Source: Dinochytrium kinnereticum (lineage: Eukaryota; Chytridiomycota; Chytridiomycetes; Chytridiales; Chytridiaceae). From it: a DNA stretch of 64,000 bases. The stretch is taken from the NCBI GenBank assembly GCA_027604005.1, contig JADGJT010000069.1, positions 1 through 64,000 on the forward strand, given 5' to 3'. Made by a program: the position numbers and the translations under genes. The notes under the pieces are model-generated. The model did not search any database, was not told where the DNA came from, and worked only from the letters and a program-made list of their open reading frames with translations. Below are positions 11,000-21,545 of this stretch, one piece after another (position 1 is the stretch's first letter; each line of letters starts with the position of its first letter).

Positions 11000-11929
11000 T
11001 CAGTGAATTTGGCTATACTGAGCCAGCAGCTCCTCTCCGTCCTCTACATCTCGTGTGGCAACCATGACAGCCGTCCTAATAATATCAGGATGGGTTTCAT
11101 CCATCGCTGAATAAGCAACATTAGGTAGCCACCGTCCCAGGTTCTTGTCATCATCCTTGAAGTCCATCTCAAAGTATGCCACTACCATTTTGTCAATACA
11201 TACGGTGAGGTTTTCTATCACCTACCATTTGACTGCTCAAAACTTCCGCAATTAATAATCTGACCCACTGCGAGAGGATTGCCATCGGGGTGTAATGACT
11301 CCGACGAGCAATGTAACATCCACGATTCATCGCAAACATGGTTTATCCTTCTTTTGACTGATTTATAAATGGACGCTGACAGGCCTTAACGAGTATTAGC
11401 CACATTTAATATTTGACTTGGTTTTCCAACCCGTTCCCTTCCCGTCAACAAATCCACCATGGTTTAACCTCATGAGGTAATGGTTTCGTATGGACACAAA
11501 GAGCATGGGATGATGCGGCTCGTAGATAGTTCCTATACTATCCGCATAAACGACGTTGATAATAAAAAGGGTATGTAAAACCTGGATAAAGCGCACAGAC
11601 GGTTCCTTTTTGCAGCCGTCCATGAAGAAAAACACCTCTCCCCGCATTTTGGAGTCGGCTCGGCCTTATGTCCACACAGAAGCCATGACGATCCAAAATT
11701 GCCTTCATTACACGGTAAAAAAGGTTTCTCAGAATGAGAGACGTGAGCTTGCCATTACCTTTTCCCAATCTCCATCCTCCTTCCCAACCTGTATCGTCTG
11801 TAACAACTGACAAACCTGATCGTATGCATCGTTTGATCTTACGGGCACAGGAGCGGACCTCACAACATTCTCTTTGAAAAGAATCTTTAACAGCTGTAAT
11901 GGGTAGAGCCTGTCCAAGTAATGCTTCAT
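11000..11929 (-). CDS. SETD9: SETD9-like SET-domain protein
   Basis: Minus-strand exons assemble to a SET protein resembling vertebrate SETD9. From N to C: a helical leader MKHYLDRLYPLQLLKILF; the SET start RLQNAGRGVFLHGRLQKG, equal to the AGKGVFVTKGLVPKGAV block; ALYPG, then TIYEPHHPMLF and FVDGKGTG; HPDGNPLAVGQIINC, the residues around the pseudoknot; and RWLPNVAYS with DVEDGEELLAQYSQI at the C-terminus, the usual GEEL.xxY end of SET domains. Splices restoring frame include a phase-1 junction producing YPG-TIYEP. The family's substrate is not established, so methyltransferase activity is inferred from the fold. The ATG at 11929 lies in an ATGA overlap with the stop of an upstream ORF. Confidence 0.78.
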
Positions 11930-12186
11930 GCTGTTCTATTTATTCTGGTGGTCAAGTCTTCCAAAATTTTGGTGGCCGATGTGATGGTGGGGTCTTGGTT
12001 GGAAAAAGTGGTGAGGTCTTGCCGCGTAAGAGGCATAGGATTTTTCTGCAGAGAATCGGAGAGGATTTTGAGATCCTTGAGAGTTGCTTTTAAATCGGAG
12101 AGGGTGGTCTCATCAAAGTCGCCGCCAAATTTGAGTAAAGCGCTGATTGATACGGTTAACAAAACAAGTTGAATCAAGAAGGACAT
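11926..12186 (-). CDS. Small ORF with N-terminal hydrophobic segment, overlapping the SETD9-like start
   Basis: An 86-residue ORF begins MSFLIQLVLLTVSISALL, which reads as a signal peptide or signal anchor. A charged, helix-prone region follows with repeated D/L/K spacing (DLKATLKDLKILSDSLQ). Its TGA overlaps the ATG of the SETD9-like frame (ATGA), one frame apart. The stretch before the overlap contains no GT that could serve as a splice donor, so I could not fuse the two frames by splicing. It may be a separate small gene, the leading cistron of a dicistronic transcript, or a SETD9 N-terminus broken by a frame error. I do not recognise a family. Confidence 0.35.
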   Translation of the reverse strand: MSFLIQLVLLTVSISALLKFGGDFDETTLSDLKATLKDLKILSDSLQKNPMPLTRQDLTTFSNQDPTITSATKILEDLTTRINRTA

Positions 12187-12516
12187 GATATTTACTAACC
12201 TTAGCTTTCCTTGAAGTGTTCCAATCAGCTTGCCAGGTGCAGCTGCGATGGCAAAGCCACCATCAAAGCCCTCCTGCAGAAACGCATCTTTTGCCTCCAG
12301 TGTTCCCTCCCGATACCCCGTCTATTCCGAACGCATCAATCACAGTAACAAAACCAGAGCAAAGCATCGCATACCAAACCATGCTCTCCCTGAAGCTTTC
12401 CCCATGCCTTTCCAGCCATCAAGGCGTCGTGATCCGCATCCTCCATTCCATCATCCCAGACATCGTCCATCTGTGCACCCTAACCACAAACGTTCAAAAA
12501 AAAACAAATCTCAGTA
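12187..12516. other. Divergent intergenic region, no gene seen
   Basis: C/A-rich sequence between the small minus-strand ORF and the TSNAXIP1-like start. The short plus-strand ORFs here have no recognisable motif and are probably promoter or 5' UTR. Confidence 0.5.
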
Positions 12517-15500
12517 ATGGCAGAGATTGTCAGCTACAGGCACCTTGACCAACTCGCCAATGTCCCAACACTATCAAAGTCCAGCGTTAAGATGGGCGCC
12601 AACTTTGTCTGGCCACCCAACACTCCCATGCAGATTCATAGCAGGGCATCATCGAGAGCGCAGTCTCGGTGCGATGACAGGGATACGCTGGATGTGAGGT
12701 CGACGGCTGTGAAGAGGGTCATGCATCCCGGTGATAAAACCCAACCGACTTTTTTGCTGGCCATGATGAACTACATAAGATCTGAGTTGATTTTTCTGGG
12801 GTCTGAATCGGCTGTTCCAGGAGATTCAAGGAGATTGCAGGTTTACAGGGAGGCGTTTGGTATGTTTGTTTATTTTTATCTAGCTGAAGTTCGCTGACTT
12901 TGACACGGTATACAAAAGATGCGTTTATTCATGAGTTCAAAACATATGAGCCCATACTTAGCGAAATTAAAAACGAATATGAGATGGCTTTGACGACGCA
13001 TCAGGCGCTTGTGGAGGAGTTGGAGCCGTTAAGGTGTAAAGTCGCGATAGGGAGGTTCGAGGCCACACAGGAGTTAATGCGGTTGAAAAATGAGCTTTCT
13101 TCAGACCTTCAGAGACTAGAGTAAGACATATTAAACCCACGAGTTTTGAAGCAGCAACACACTCTTTTTTTTTTTCTACCCACGACGCTTAGCGAAGCCA
13201 ATCGAAACCTTCAGTCAGAAAAAGACTCGATGGAATCCGAGATCCGAATCTTGAACGGTCAGATCGCATCTCTCTCCGAAGAGCTTCGTCACAATGAAAA
13301 TGCCATTCAAAGCGAGGTTAAACAAGAAACTCAATATGACTTTTCAACCCTCCTGATCTCTGAATAACAACTGACCCCCACTTTAACGTAATCCAGGAAA
13401 TGGCCCGAAAACGACTCCGCGATTTCCAAGAACAACTCGAAGTCTCTGAAAAGCATTTCCAAGACTCCCTCGCACAAAAAGATGAAGAGTTGTTGGAGTT
13501 GAGGAAGGCGGTAAAGAAAGGTCTGTTTTGCTTGTGTTTTTTTTTTTTTCACGTTCGTTTGACCTTATCTTTTTTTTTGTCTAAAGCTGTTAACGAGCTT
13601 ACGATGAGAGAGAATGAGATAAGTAAGTTGATGGAGACGATTAAAGATTGTGTTTCAATTGCGGAGATGAAGAGTGCTGCGGAGAGGGCTGAGGCAGTTG
13701 AGGCTCAGAATGTGGAGCTAAGGTCAAAGGTTGAGAAGATGGTAAACTCATTCTCATTGATTTTTCTTATGACTCCATTTTCCTCCTGAATTATACTTTT
13801 GTTGCGCGAAACCAACATTCCTCAATTTCTAAACTCGAAACTTTAGGAATCTGAGTTGGAAGACTTGAAATCCCAATGCCGAAAGAAGGATAAACAACTT
13901 CAAGCCGCTGAAGCCGATAAGGTCTCTCATTAAATCCTATTCCACACTCTTGGCGTTAAATCCCCTAACCCCCCTACAACAGCTCCCAGACTGGGAATAC
14001 ATTGCCTATAACTGCCCGGGCCCAATTCATGAATGGGGAGTGCTGTGTCGCGGGATGGATTTCAATGACACCATTGTTGTTCTGGTTCGCCAATTGCTTT
14101 TGGTAAGTGAGTGGAAGGGCTGTGCGTTATGTTTTTTATTTTATAATTTTAATTTGACTGTTATTTTACCTCTTCTTTATTCTTCTTTAGGGAAGAGGAG
14201 GGAAATCTGCAAAGAGTGATCCAAGGTAAATTTGTAACGCAATGCCTAACACACAGCTCAAATGAAATCAGCAAAGAAAAAGAAGACGAGAAACGAACTC
14301 CCGAGAACAGGTTTTTTGTGGGGCTGGGGGTTGGTTCAGAGGTTCCAAAATATCTCAGGTTAGTCGTAAATGCCTTAGAGCATGCTCAAAACTAAAAACC
14401 GAAACACCAGGTACCGTGGCAAAATCCCCAACCGCCGTCTCTCCAAGAAAGACTGCATCCTCCTCATAAACGATACGTGGAAAGCCAAATCCCTTTACGA
14501 CGTCACTCAAAAGCAAAAAGGGCCGAGAACTTTAGTGAGTCTTCCAATACAGCCCTTTAGAATTGCAAAAATTAAAAAGAAGGAAACAAACAAACAGAAA
14601 AGCCGTCGTTAACTCTATATCTTTTCATAGCTCCCAGACTTTTTGTTCATGTACCTCAAAAAGCGATTCGGAACTCAAGACGTTATAGCAGAGTGGGGCT
14701 ACAACCTCCTCTTCGCGTCACAGCGTAACGGGTTTCACAGTGTTCAATGTCAGCTCTTTCATGAAATTCTTACAGGTCAGGCCTCCCACCTAAAAAGACA
14801 AACTTCCCCAACGTAAACTCGATTTTATTAATCTATTATGGAGGCGGCCCATTGTTTTTTCATTTTATTTCTTTTAGACGCTATGGATGAGTCCGTTTAT
14901 CACCACCAACAAGCTATGATAGAGTACTTAAAATCGGCGTTTCAGAAATTTGATAGCGTCAAGCATGAGGGGAAACCACGTGGACTGATTACAAAAGTGG
15001 AGGCAGGGACAATCTTGAAGGAGTTTTGGCCTTGGAAGTCGAAAGAGATGATCGATCAGCTTATCAGTGTATTCATCTAATTTCTTTCCTCACGATTCAG
15101 TGCTCATTTTCTTTCAGCACCCCCCCCCCAACCCCTCCTCTTTTTTTTGTGATCCCATGTAACGCGTGTTTCCCCTCCTCCTTCCCCCACACAGGCGATG
15201 GAAGCTGACCAAACCGGCGACACTTTAACCTATCACTGGCTCTTCCACAATGACACCGACTCCCTCTTCCTCGAAGTCGTTCGCGAGCAAGACATGGAAC
15301 TTCGAGAAAAATACCTAACAGACCTAACCGTAAGCCCCCCCCCGTCCCCATCAACTTCCTTCCCCTCAGCCCTCGAACCACACCAACCTTTTCCCTTGTT
15401 TTCACCAACACAGGAGAAAATACGAGCCATCACTAAAGACCCCCGAGTCTCCGCAACCGATATCCTGCGATGTTTGGCCTCTTACGATCCCCTCAAATCA

Positions 15501-15656
15501 CGGAAAGAAATTGACGCGTATCTTTCAAGAGGGTTTCAGATCCCGTCTGAGACGATCAAACCACGGTCGATGGTGATGGTGGATTCGTTCATCAAGAATT
15601 TAAGAAAGGGTGTGATTGAGAAGGCTTACAAGAAGGAGAGTTCTGCGGCGACATAA
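12517..15656 (+). CDS. TSNAXIP1: TSNAXIP1-like coiled-coil protein (translin-associated factor X interacting)
   Basis: A multi-exon gene starts MAEIVSYRHLDQL and ends KKESSAAT. The diagnostic N-terminal domain reads YREAF, then DAFIHEFKTYEPILSEIKNE (compare YREVFEHFIEDFKTYKPLLSAIKNAYE in the human protein) and EELEPLRCKV. Four coiled-coil exons follow. The C-terminal half carries FFVGLGVGSEVPKYLRYRG, KKDCILLINDTWKAK and a paired EF-hand-like helical region (LLPDFLFMYLKKRFG, then LITKVEAGTILKEFWPWKS), in the same order as the human protein. TSNAXIP1 is testis- and cilium-associated, so a flagellar role is likely but inferred. Introns are short; the first is 12860-12918. The gene for translin, partner of TRAX, lies at 55.1 kb in the same window. 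Confidence 0.8.
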
Positions 15657-16829
15657 CAGGAATGAAGGTTGAATCTAAAGAGAATGGTTTCTCAGGAGGT
15701 TGATGATAGATGGTCCCTTGTCAAGGGTATGATGAAAGGCTTACATTAAGTATACGGGGAGTGATGCCACTGACGTGAAACTAGAGAGGAGTGAAGGGAA
15801 ATAATAAACATGTATCCATGGTCGAAATTCTAAACACGGTGGTGAATAAGATACCCACTTTTCTTTCTGCATAAGGTGCACTTTGTGAGAAGCTATTGTG
15901 CCTTCCTGTAAAATTCTAATAACGCTTTCACACATTTCACCAAAACAAAACCACCTCAAAACCACCTTAGCATCACGAAACACCTGGGAAACCGTCATGA
16001 GCCCCGCCTTCACCCTGATCTCCTCCCCTTTCCGCATTCCTACTATAATGGCCTTGAAATCATATGCGCTTCTCTCAAACAGTCAACCACTTTATCCCTA
16101 ACATATAAGGCCATAACATCAATGGCTTGCCATCACAACAGGACGACCATCCACAACCTCCGAAACCTATCAAACAACCTCTAATCAAACAATTGATCCA
16201 TGCGGTTCTTTGGGCAATCGCCAGCACTAGCTTTTGGCCTTGCGCATGCCTATCCGAACTTGTTCACAGCCTCTCATTCACCCGCCTAATCGGTATAGGT
16301 AAGTTGAATGCCCCCCCGAACACCCAAGAACCAACCCAAATGACAAGTCTTCCCAATGACAATTCCCCCACTTCTCACCCACCATAAATTGTCAATGAAA
16401 GAACTTCAAAGAAACCAAAGAAAACCCCAGTTGATAATAAACCAAAGCTAAATAACAGATAACAGATATGTTTTGATATATAATACAGGAGAAAACAAAG
16501 GAGAGAACGAGAACATATATCACAATCCAGAAAGAAAAAAAGAAGGAAAAGAAAATGAGAACGGAGAATAAATAAAAAACACTCGCATCCATTGCACGAA
16601 AAGAACCAAAGAAAAAGACACATCCACGAGGACAACCCCATCACTCTACCCACACATCTCCGCCGCCCCCACAAAGCGCATCAACCCCAAGCAGCATGAG
16701 AAAGAAGGAGAAAGAAGGAGAAAAAAAAAGAAAAAAAAAGACCAGAAAAACCCAACACAAAAAAAAAAAAAGGAAAAGAAGAAGAAGCAGACATCTAAAC
16801 AAAGAAGAACACCATCCTCAACAGCCAAA
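15657..16829. other. Intergenic 1.2 kb, no supported gene
   Basis: Between two converging genes. ORFs exist on both strands (for example 16127-16387 plus and 15741-16037 minus), but none starts convincingly, joins to a neighbour by good splice sites, or shows a family motif. A purine-rich block at 16690-16800 lies just past the stop of the membrane protein gene and probably belongs to its 3' flank. Confidence 0.45.
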
Positions 16830-19307
16830 CTACCCCTCAGCACAAACAGCAACTCCCTCAACCCCACCCCTCCTCCTCCCACCCGCACCAAACCCACCAC
16901 TCTCCACGAAACTCCCACCCCCCTGAACCCCCTTCCCAAAACTTTCAAAAGCCTGCGCAGAATACACATGAGGATAACTCTGCATCGCCCGTTGAGACCA
17001 AGCGGGGGGTGACGCAAACGAAGCACCACGCATTGTCGACGTGGCAGCCGTGAGGTTTGGATATCCATGTGGGGAGGGCCGAGCTGTGGAAGTAAAGGAC
17101 GGAGTGTAGAGATGAGGGTGGTGAAGGTGGTGAAGCTGCCCCCTCCCGTCCCCGCGATTCCCCTCCCCACGGTCCTCCCGACGTTCCCCACCCAACCCAG
17201 AAACAGAGGAAGAACAAGAAGACCGCGGCGCATCCACGAACCCCGTCAAACTGCCCCTTCGTCCCCCCCGAACCCGACCCACCATCCCCTCAGCTTCCGA
17301 TCGCCCCCCAGGAAAAGACAAAACCGAGGAAGCATCCTCCGTCACCTCCGAAGCCGTCGCGGTCGAGGTCGTGGTCGACCCAGCAGCCCTGGAACTCGGC
17401 ACCGCCAACCCATACATGGCCAACACAACCGCCTTCACCCCCCCATGCACGACAACCGTCACATCCCAAGTGTGCAAACCAACCACGACCAAGCACAACG
17501 CCATCAAAACCCCACAGGCCCCGACCAGCCCTCCAAACACGAGCAGAGCGCCGAGAACAGGCACCCGACAGGCAACAGCGTGAAGCAAGGTGAAGAAGGG
17601 GGGGACAATGTAACACCCCACGACGGCAACACCACCCGCCAGCATCAGGAGGTTGGCATCACGGTTCTGCGTGGTCCTAGTGAGGAGCCATTGGAGTGTT
17701 GAGCGGTGTTGTGTGGTGACGCGGGCGAGGAGGAGTGAGGTGAGGATTGTAAAGAAAAAAGAGGGGATGGAACCAACCAGTTGGTTGGGGAGGGTGACAA
17801 ATAAGTATGCGAGAAGTGGAGTGTTGTAAAGAACGAAAAGGTGGACGAGCGTGGAGGTCACAAGCCACACGTTTTCCTCTCTCGAAGAATCCCGTCGCGA
17901 TCCATTTCTCGACAATGACCTGACCCCAATTGATTCCCCAAAGGACCGACGCCGCAACCCAGACACACCCGATCGCACTCTCCCACCACCCCTCGCATCC
18001 AGCCCCGCACGCCCAACCGGTGTCGGCCAAGCAGAAAACCCTGAAGACGGCCCACCTTCCACAACCCCTTTCCGAAGCGTCACCCGATGTCTTGCGGCAA
18101 ACGGAAGCTCTGTGTTGGCACCGTGGCCTCTTTGATGGGTTGACGACGGCGACATGGGGGGGGGGAGGTGGTTGGGAAGGTCAGGGCCGTCCGAGACGTC
18201 ATCGTCTTCCGTGTAGCTGTCGCTATCGTCGTCTCCGTCGGAGGCGTCGTCGTCGCCGTGGTTGTGGGTGAGGGCGTGGGGAGCTGAAACGCCGTGGGTC
18301 ATGGACCTGCGTGGTTCCACCATCATGAGGGAGGGTGGGAGGGGGTGGGAAGTGGTGGTGTAGTGGTGGTGGTGGCGACGGTGGGGTTCGGCGGAGGTGA
18401 CAAGGGGGGATGGTGCGGGGAGGGGTGATGGAGGTGCGGTAAGGACGACGCCAATGGTTGGGTTCATGTCGGTGGCTTTCATGGGGAGGTTGCTGGGGTG
18501 CTCAAGAGCAGCACCCTTTGACGAACGTTTGCTCAAGGTCTGCTCGTCATCCCCTTCCTCCTCAGTGGCGGTGACTGATCTTGAGTCTTCCGCTGGCTCC
18601 TCCTCTTCCTCCTCCTCCTCCACCTGCGTCTCCCCCTCATCCGTCTCCACCTCTGTCGCGCTCATATCGGTTGGCTCCACATCCCCAACCACACCCCGCT
18701 GCTGCATCACCAGTGACACAGCAACTGTCCGATGATGGTGCTCGGGAGGGTGGTGAAGCAACAACGCTTCGCGAGCAGTGCCGTGGGACGACGACGACGG
18801 TGGCGAGGAGGAGAACGATGGCGACGGGGCATCCATCATGGCGAGATGCGGGGGCATGGGGGTGCGGAGATTGGCTGGGAGAAAGGTTGGGCTTGTGGGG
18901 AAAGACCTTGAGGCTTGTGGTGGTGAGGCAAAGAAGGACGGCTGATGGTTGTGGTTGTGGTTGTGGTGTGCACTGGGGGATGGGAGAGAGGTTTCAAGAT
19001 GGCGCATCAGGTCGTGGCTGAGATGGGAGTAGGAGGGCGGGTCCTTTTGGCGGCCCAGGGCTGAGAAGAAGGGCGGAGTGAGTGGGGCAGGGAGGGAGCG
19101 CTTTGCTGAGGAGGAGGCAGGCATGGAGGCGGAGGCAGAGGAGGGGGAGATGGTGGGCGTCGCGCAGGAGGGCTGCATAGGTGGAAGAAGGAGGAGGGAT
19201 GGGGGGATGGGATGGGCTGGGATGGGGGGTTGAGGAGGGAGGGCAAGGGATGGGGGGGTTGTTTTTTCTTCTTCTCCTATTGTCAAATTTAGAGACCAGC
19301 AATTCAT
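16830..19307 (-). CDS. Unrecognised low-complexity multi-pass membrane protein
   Basis: A single uninterrupted 825-codon frame in GC-rich sequence, the only large intronless gene here. Residues 1 to about 475 are low complexity: Pro/Ser-rich blocks, His runs, Glu-rich (VEEEEEEEEP) and Asp-rich (DGDDDSDSYTEDDD) stretches. From about 478 to 640 there are four or five hydrophobic segments (VWLVTSTLVHLFVLY, SFFFTILTSLLLA, MLAGGVAVVGCYIV, LGALLVFGGLVGACGVLMAL, VVVHGGVKAVVLAMYGLAV). The C-terminal 180 residues are again Ser/Gly/Pro-rich. The membrane core argues that the frame is real; the reverse frames have only low-complexity content. I know no family for it. Long disordered flanks would suit a regulated surface or organelle membrane protein, but that is inference. 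Confidence 0.55.
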   Translation of the reverse strand: MNCWSLNLTIGEEEKTTPPSLALPPQPPIPAHPIPPSLLLLPPMQPSCATPTISPSSASASMPASSSAKRSLPAPLTPPFFSALGRQKDPPSYSHLSHDLMRHLETSLPSPSAHHNHNHNHQPSFFASPPQASRSFPTSPTFLPANLRTPMPPHLAMMDAPSPSFSSSPPSSSSHGTAREALLLHHPPEHHHRTVAVSLVMQQRGVVGDVEPTDMSATEVETDEGETQVEEEEEEEEPAEDSRSVTATEEEGDDEQTLSKRSSKGAALEHPSNLPMKATDMNPTIGVVLTAPPSPLPAPSPLVTSAEPHRRHHHHYTTTSHPLPPSLMMVEPRRSMTHGVSAPHALTHNHGDDDASDGDDDSDSYTEDDDVSDGPDLPNHLPPPMSPSSTHQRGHGANTELPFAARHRVTLRKGVVEGGPSSGFSAWPTPVGRAGLDARGGGRVRSGVSGLRRRSFGESIGVRSLSRNGSRRDSSREENVWLVTSTLVHLFVLYNTPLLAYLFVTLPNQLVGSIPSFFFTILTSLLLARVTTQHRSTLQWLLTRTTQNRDANLLMLAGGVAVVGCYIVPPFFTLLHAVACRVPVLGALLVFGGLVGACGVLMALCLVVVGLHTWDVTVVVHGGVKAVVLAMYGLAVPSSRAAGSTTTSTATASEVTEDASSVLSFPGGRSEAEGMVGRVRGGRRGSLTGFVDAPRSSCSSSVSGLGGERREDRGEGNRGDGRGQLHHLHHPHLYTPSFTSTARPSPHGYPNLTAATSTMRGASFASPPAWSQRAMQSYPHVYSAQAFESFGKGVQGGGSFVESGGFGAGGRRRGGVEGVAVCAEG

Positions 19308-20663
19308 TTCAATTCCAGACGAACAAGTCGCCTAAAAGCTCTCCTTCCATCAGACCTGTCAAGACGCGTCTTCCTCAACCTTTTCCTGAGCGCTGTCCTT
19401 CCCTGCCGTGGCTTCTCTCCCCATCTGGAGCTGCTGTCGGTGGAATCCCACCGGCCAAAGAAGCGCGAGATGAAGGAGGGCAGAATACTGGACTCGTGCA
19501 GTTGAAAAGAGACGACAAATTATTCATCTGGTTGCAGTGAGGGCATACGACGCGCATCGGCGACGAAGACCTGCGGCAGTCCGTTGCAGAAGACTCGATT
19601 GGATGCCGCCAACGTCCAACAAGAAGAGCGTCTGCGGAATCCTTTTCAGTTAGACTACAGCAGCATTCCCAGCTCACCGCCCCGCCGGCTATCTCAAGAA
19701 CTTCAAACACCCTACTGCCGAGCCATCTGCCTTCAATGGGGATTTCAAAATGTCCCTCCAGCTGAAAGCATTACCCAAGATCAAAGATCGCCTTTCCTTT
19801 GCTGAGTTTCATTATGAACTTCACCACCCCATCAGTGATGCCGAAGAAGACAGAATAAGTCAGGGCTTAGCCCAACCGCGTTTCCAACGTCACTTCTCTC
19901 TTGTGTTTTTTGAGTATCCAGTTCTTAATAACGTGATTTTCGACCGAGTTAACAGAGAATCTTGTTAAAGTCTAATTAGACGATGAAGCAGTCTTGATAA
20001 ATGTTTTTTCTGGTAAAGTATGCCTATTTGCACCTCATTTGTTTATTGATACGAGCTATTATCACATCACCATGTTAAGATAAGTGCGTGAGATGCTATT
20101 AATGATAATCTCTATGCTGCTGCAGGCTCTGAGTGTTTACACTCATGTACTGCCATTCAAGGCATTTCATCTCCTTTTTCTAAGCAAGGCATGCCAAAGG
20201 ATATGTGGTGAGAGCCTTTCATGCATTTGTCTTAGAAGACTAAAGCAATAATATGAGGTATAAAGCAAAGGTATAGAATTGTATCAGTTGGCATTGACTT
20301 CAGCAGATACAGCGCCCCCTTAGTCGTTGGACCGCCATAGTAAGATTAGTACATTTCTGCTTAGTAGTGCGGGCCTACTCAGTTGGACGTCCCACCATGC
20401 ATCTGTTGCAGCCGGGACTTTGACATGGGTGTGTCAACTGTTGTCTCAAGGCTGGGTTACCTTGAGCAAGCGTATGACTTGCTTCGGGGGTACCGTTAGC
20501 AATCGTTCTGGCATCACGAGTGGTTTCGCACGCGTTATCTACAATTGTGTCTCTTCCGGGGGGCCCCCCCCCCCCCCCCCCCCCACCCCAACCACGAGGA
20601 GAAAGATGGGGGAGCAATAAATTGTTTATGTGAAAACAGAAACAAAAAAAAAAAAATAAAAAA
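19308..20663. other. Intergenic, no supported gene
   Basis: Upstream flank of the membrane protein, then AT-rich sequence up to the assembly gap. Short plus-strand ORFs (19584-19805, 19750-19968) have no recognised motif or clear splice partners. One of them (MSLQLKALPKIKDRLSFAEF) could be an exon of an unrecognised gene, but support is weak. Confidence 0.4.
20489..20584 (+). repeat. Diverged repeat copy A ending in poly-C
   Basis: About 96 bp opening GGTACCGTTAGC, containing GCACGCGTTATCTACAATTG and ending in a run of G then more than 15 C. It resembles copy B at 20687-20773 on the other side of the gap in order and spacing. Confidence 0.4.
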
Positions 20664-20673
20664 NNNNNNNNNN
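20664..20673. other. Assembly gap (10 N)
   Basis: Ten N bases within an A-rich tract, flanked by two similar poly-C-tailed repeats. The true gap size is unknown, and sequence may be missing or collapsed. Confidence 0.97.
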
Positions 20674-20686
20674 ATATTGGATGGGT

Positions 20687-20773
20687 GGTTCCGTTTGAAT
20701 CGGTTAGCGCCTATCGTTGGGTTGCGCACGCTGTTTCTACAATGGGTGTTATTCCTCCCCCCCCCCCCCCCCC
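20687..20773 (+). repeat. Diverged repeat copy B ending in poly-C
   Basis: Opens GGTTCCGTTTGAATC, contains GCGCACGCTGTTTCTACAAT and ends in about 17 C. The shared core (CACGC, then TATCTACAAT versus TTTCTACAAT, then a pyrimidine and homopolymer tail) suggests an old duplication of copy A. Confidence 0.4.
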
Positions 20774-21156
20774 TGACGCCCATGCAGGAGGCGGTTATTG
20801 TTGAGGCAAAGATGTTTAATTTGGAGAACGGACAATAGCTAGTAAAGTCTATCAATGGCAGGCATGAAGAGTGTGAAATATGAAGAAAGAAAAGTGGCGT
20901 GAAAGTTAATGCTTAACACAGCCTGGGTGCAGCTAAAGGTATTGACGGCAACGATGATGTCGGGGCGTGTGCCGACTGCGTGGTATTGAAGACTGCCAAT
21001 GAGGGAGGGATATGGGCGCGGTGTGTAAGAGGGTTAATGTCAATCAGGGGTTTTGGGGGGAAAGGAGAAGGGAAGCATCCAAGTTATGAGGGAGGGGGTA
21101 GAGTGTTGCGTTAGGTCAGGAAACAGGAAAGAATAATTGATGGAGCTATATCGTGA

Positions 21157-21545
21157 TTGGTCAATACAAATAGAATCAGGGAGATAAGAAATACCGGGTT
21201 CTCCAACCATCGCCGCATCAAGTTGCCAATTTCTGTTGGGGATCTGGTCCTTCTCAATACCATACACCCATCACCCTACCTTTCGGCAAAAAGCAAATTT
21301 CGTATCCGCTTCATGGGCCTTTCCGCGTCGTCAAACAGCACGGAGCTCCCTTTGAATTGGAAAATCCACAAAGTCTTCCACCTCAAGCCTCACTACTTAT
21401 ACAGTTCAGTTAACGCGCTCGCAAATCTGCCAATTGCTGCGCACTGGTGAATGTGTGCCGGACCACCGCATCGTCGATGGCAAGACTTTTAGTGCCTGGT
21501 TCAGTGGGTATGCACGATTCTCCTACAGTCAATGTCTGGATGAAT
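21157..21545 (+). mobile_element. Decayed gypsy (possible chromovirus) integrase C-terminus
   Basis: The frame from 21157 reads PISVGDLVLLNTIHPSP, then FRIRFMG, and ends LPLNWKIHKVFHLKPHY. These are the integrase C-terminal GDLVLL..., RF.GPF and LP..W.IH.VFH signatures of Ty3/gypsy elements. The GPFRVVKQHG part is in the +1 frame, so at least one frameshift has broken it. Downstream, 21434-21545 in another frame reads PDHRIVDGKTFSAWFSGYA, faintly like a chromodomain. No LTR was recognised nearby. It lies on the opposite strand to the element at the left edge. This is a relic, not a working gene. Confidence 0.5.

Noticed and set aside
16646..18735. Long plus- and minus-strand ORFs antisense to the 825-codon membrane protein
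   Set aside because: GC-rich low-complexity sequence keeps all frames open; only the minus frame ending at 16830 has a coherent membrane core.
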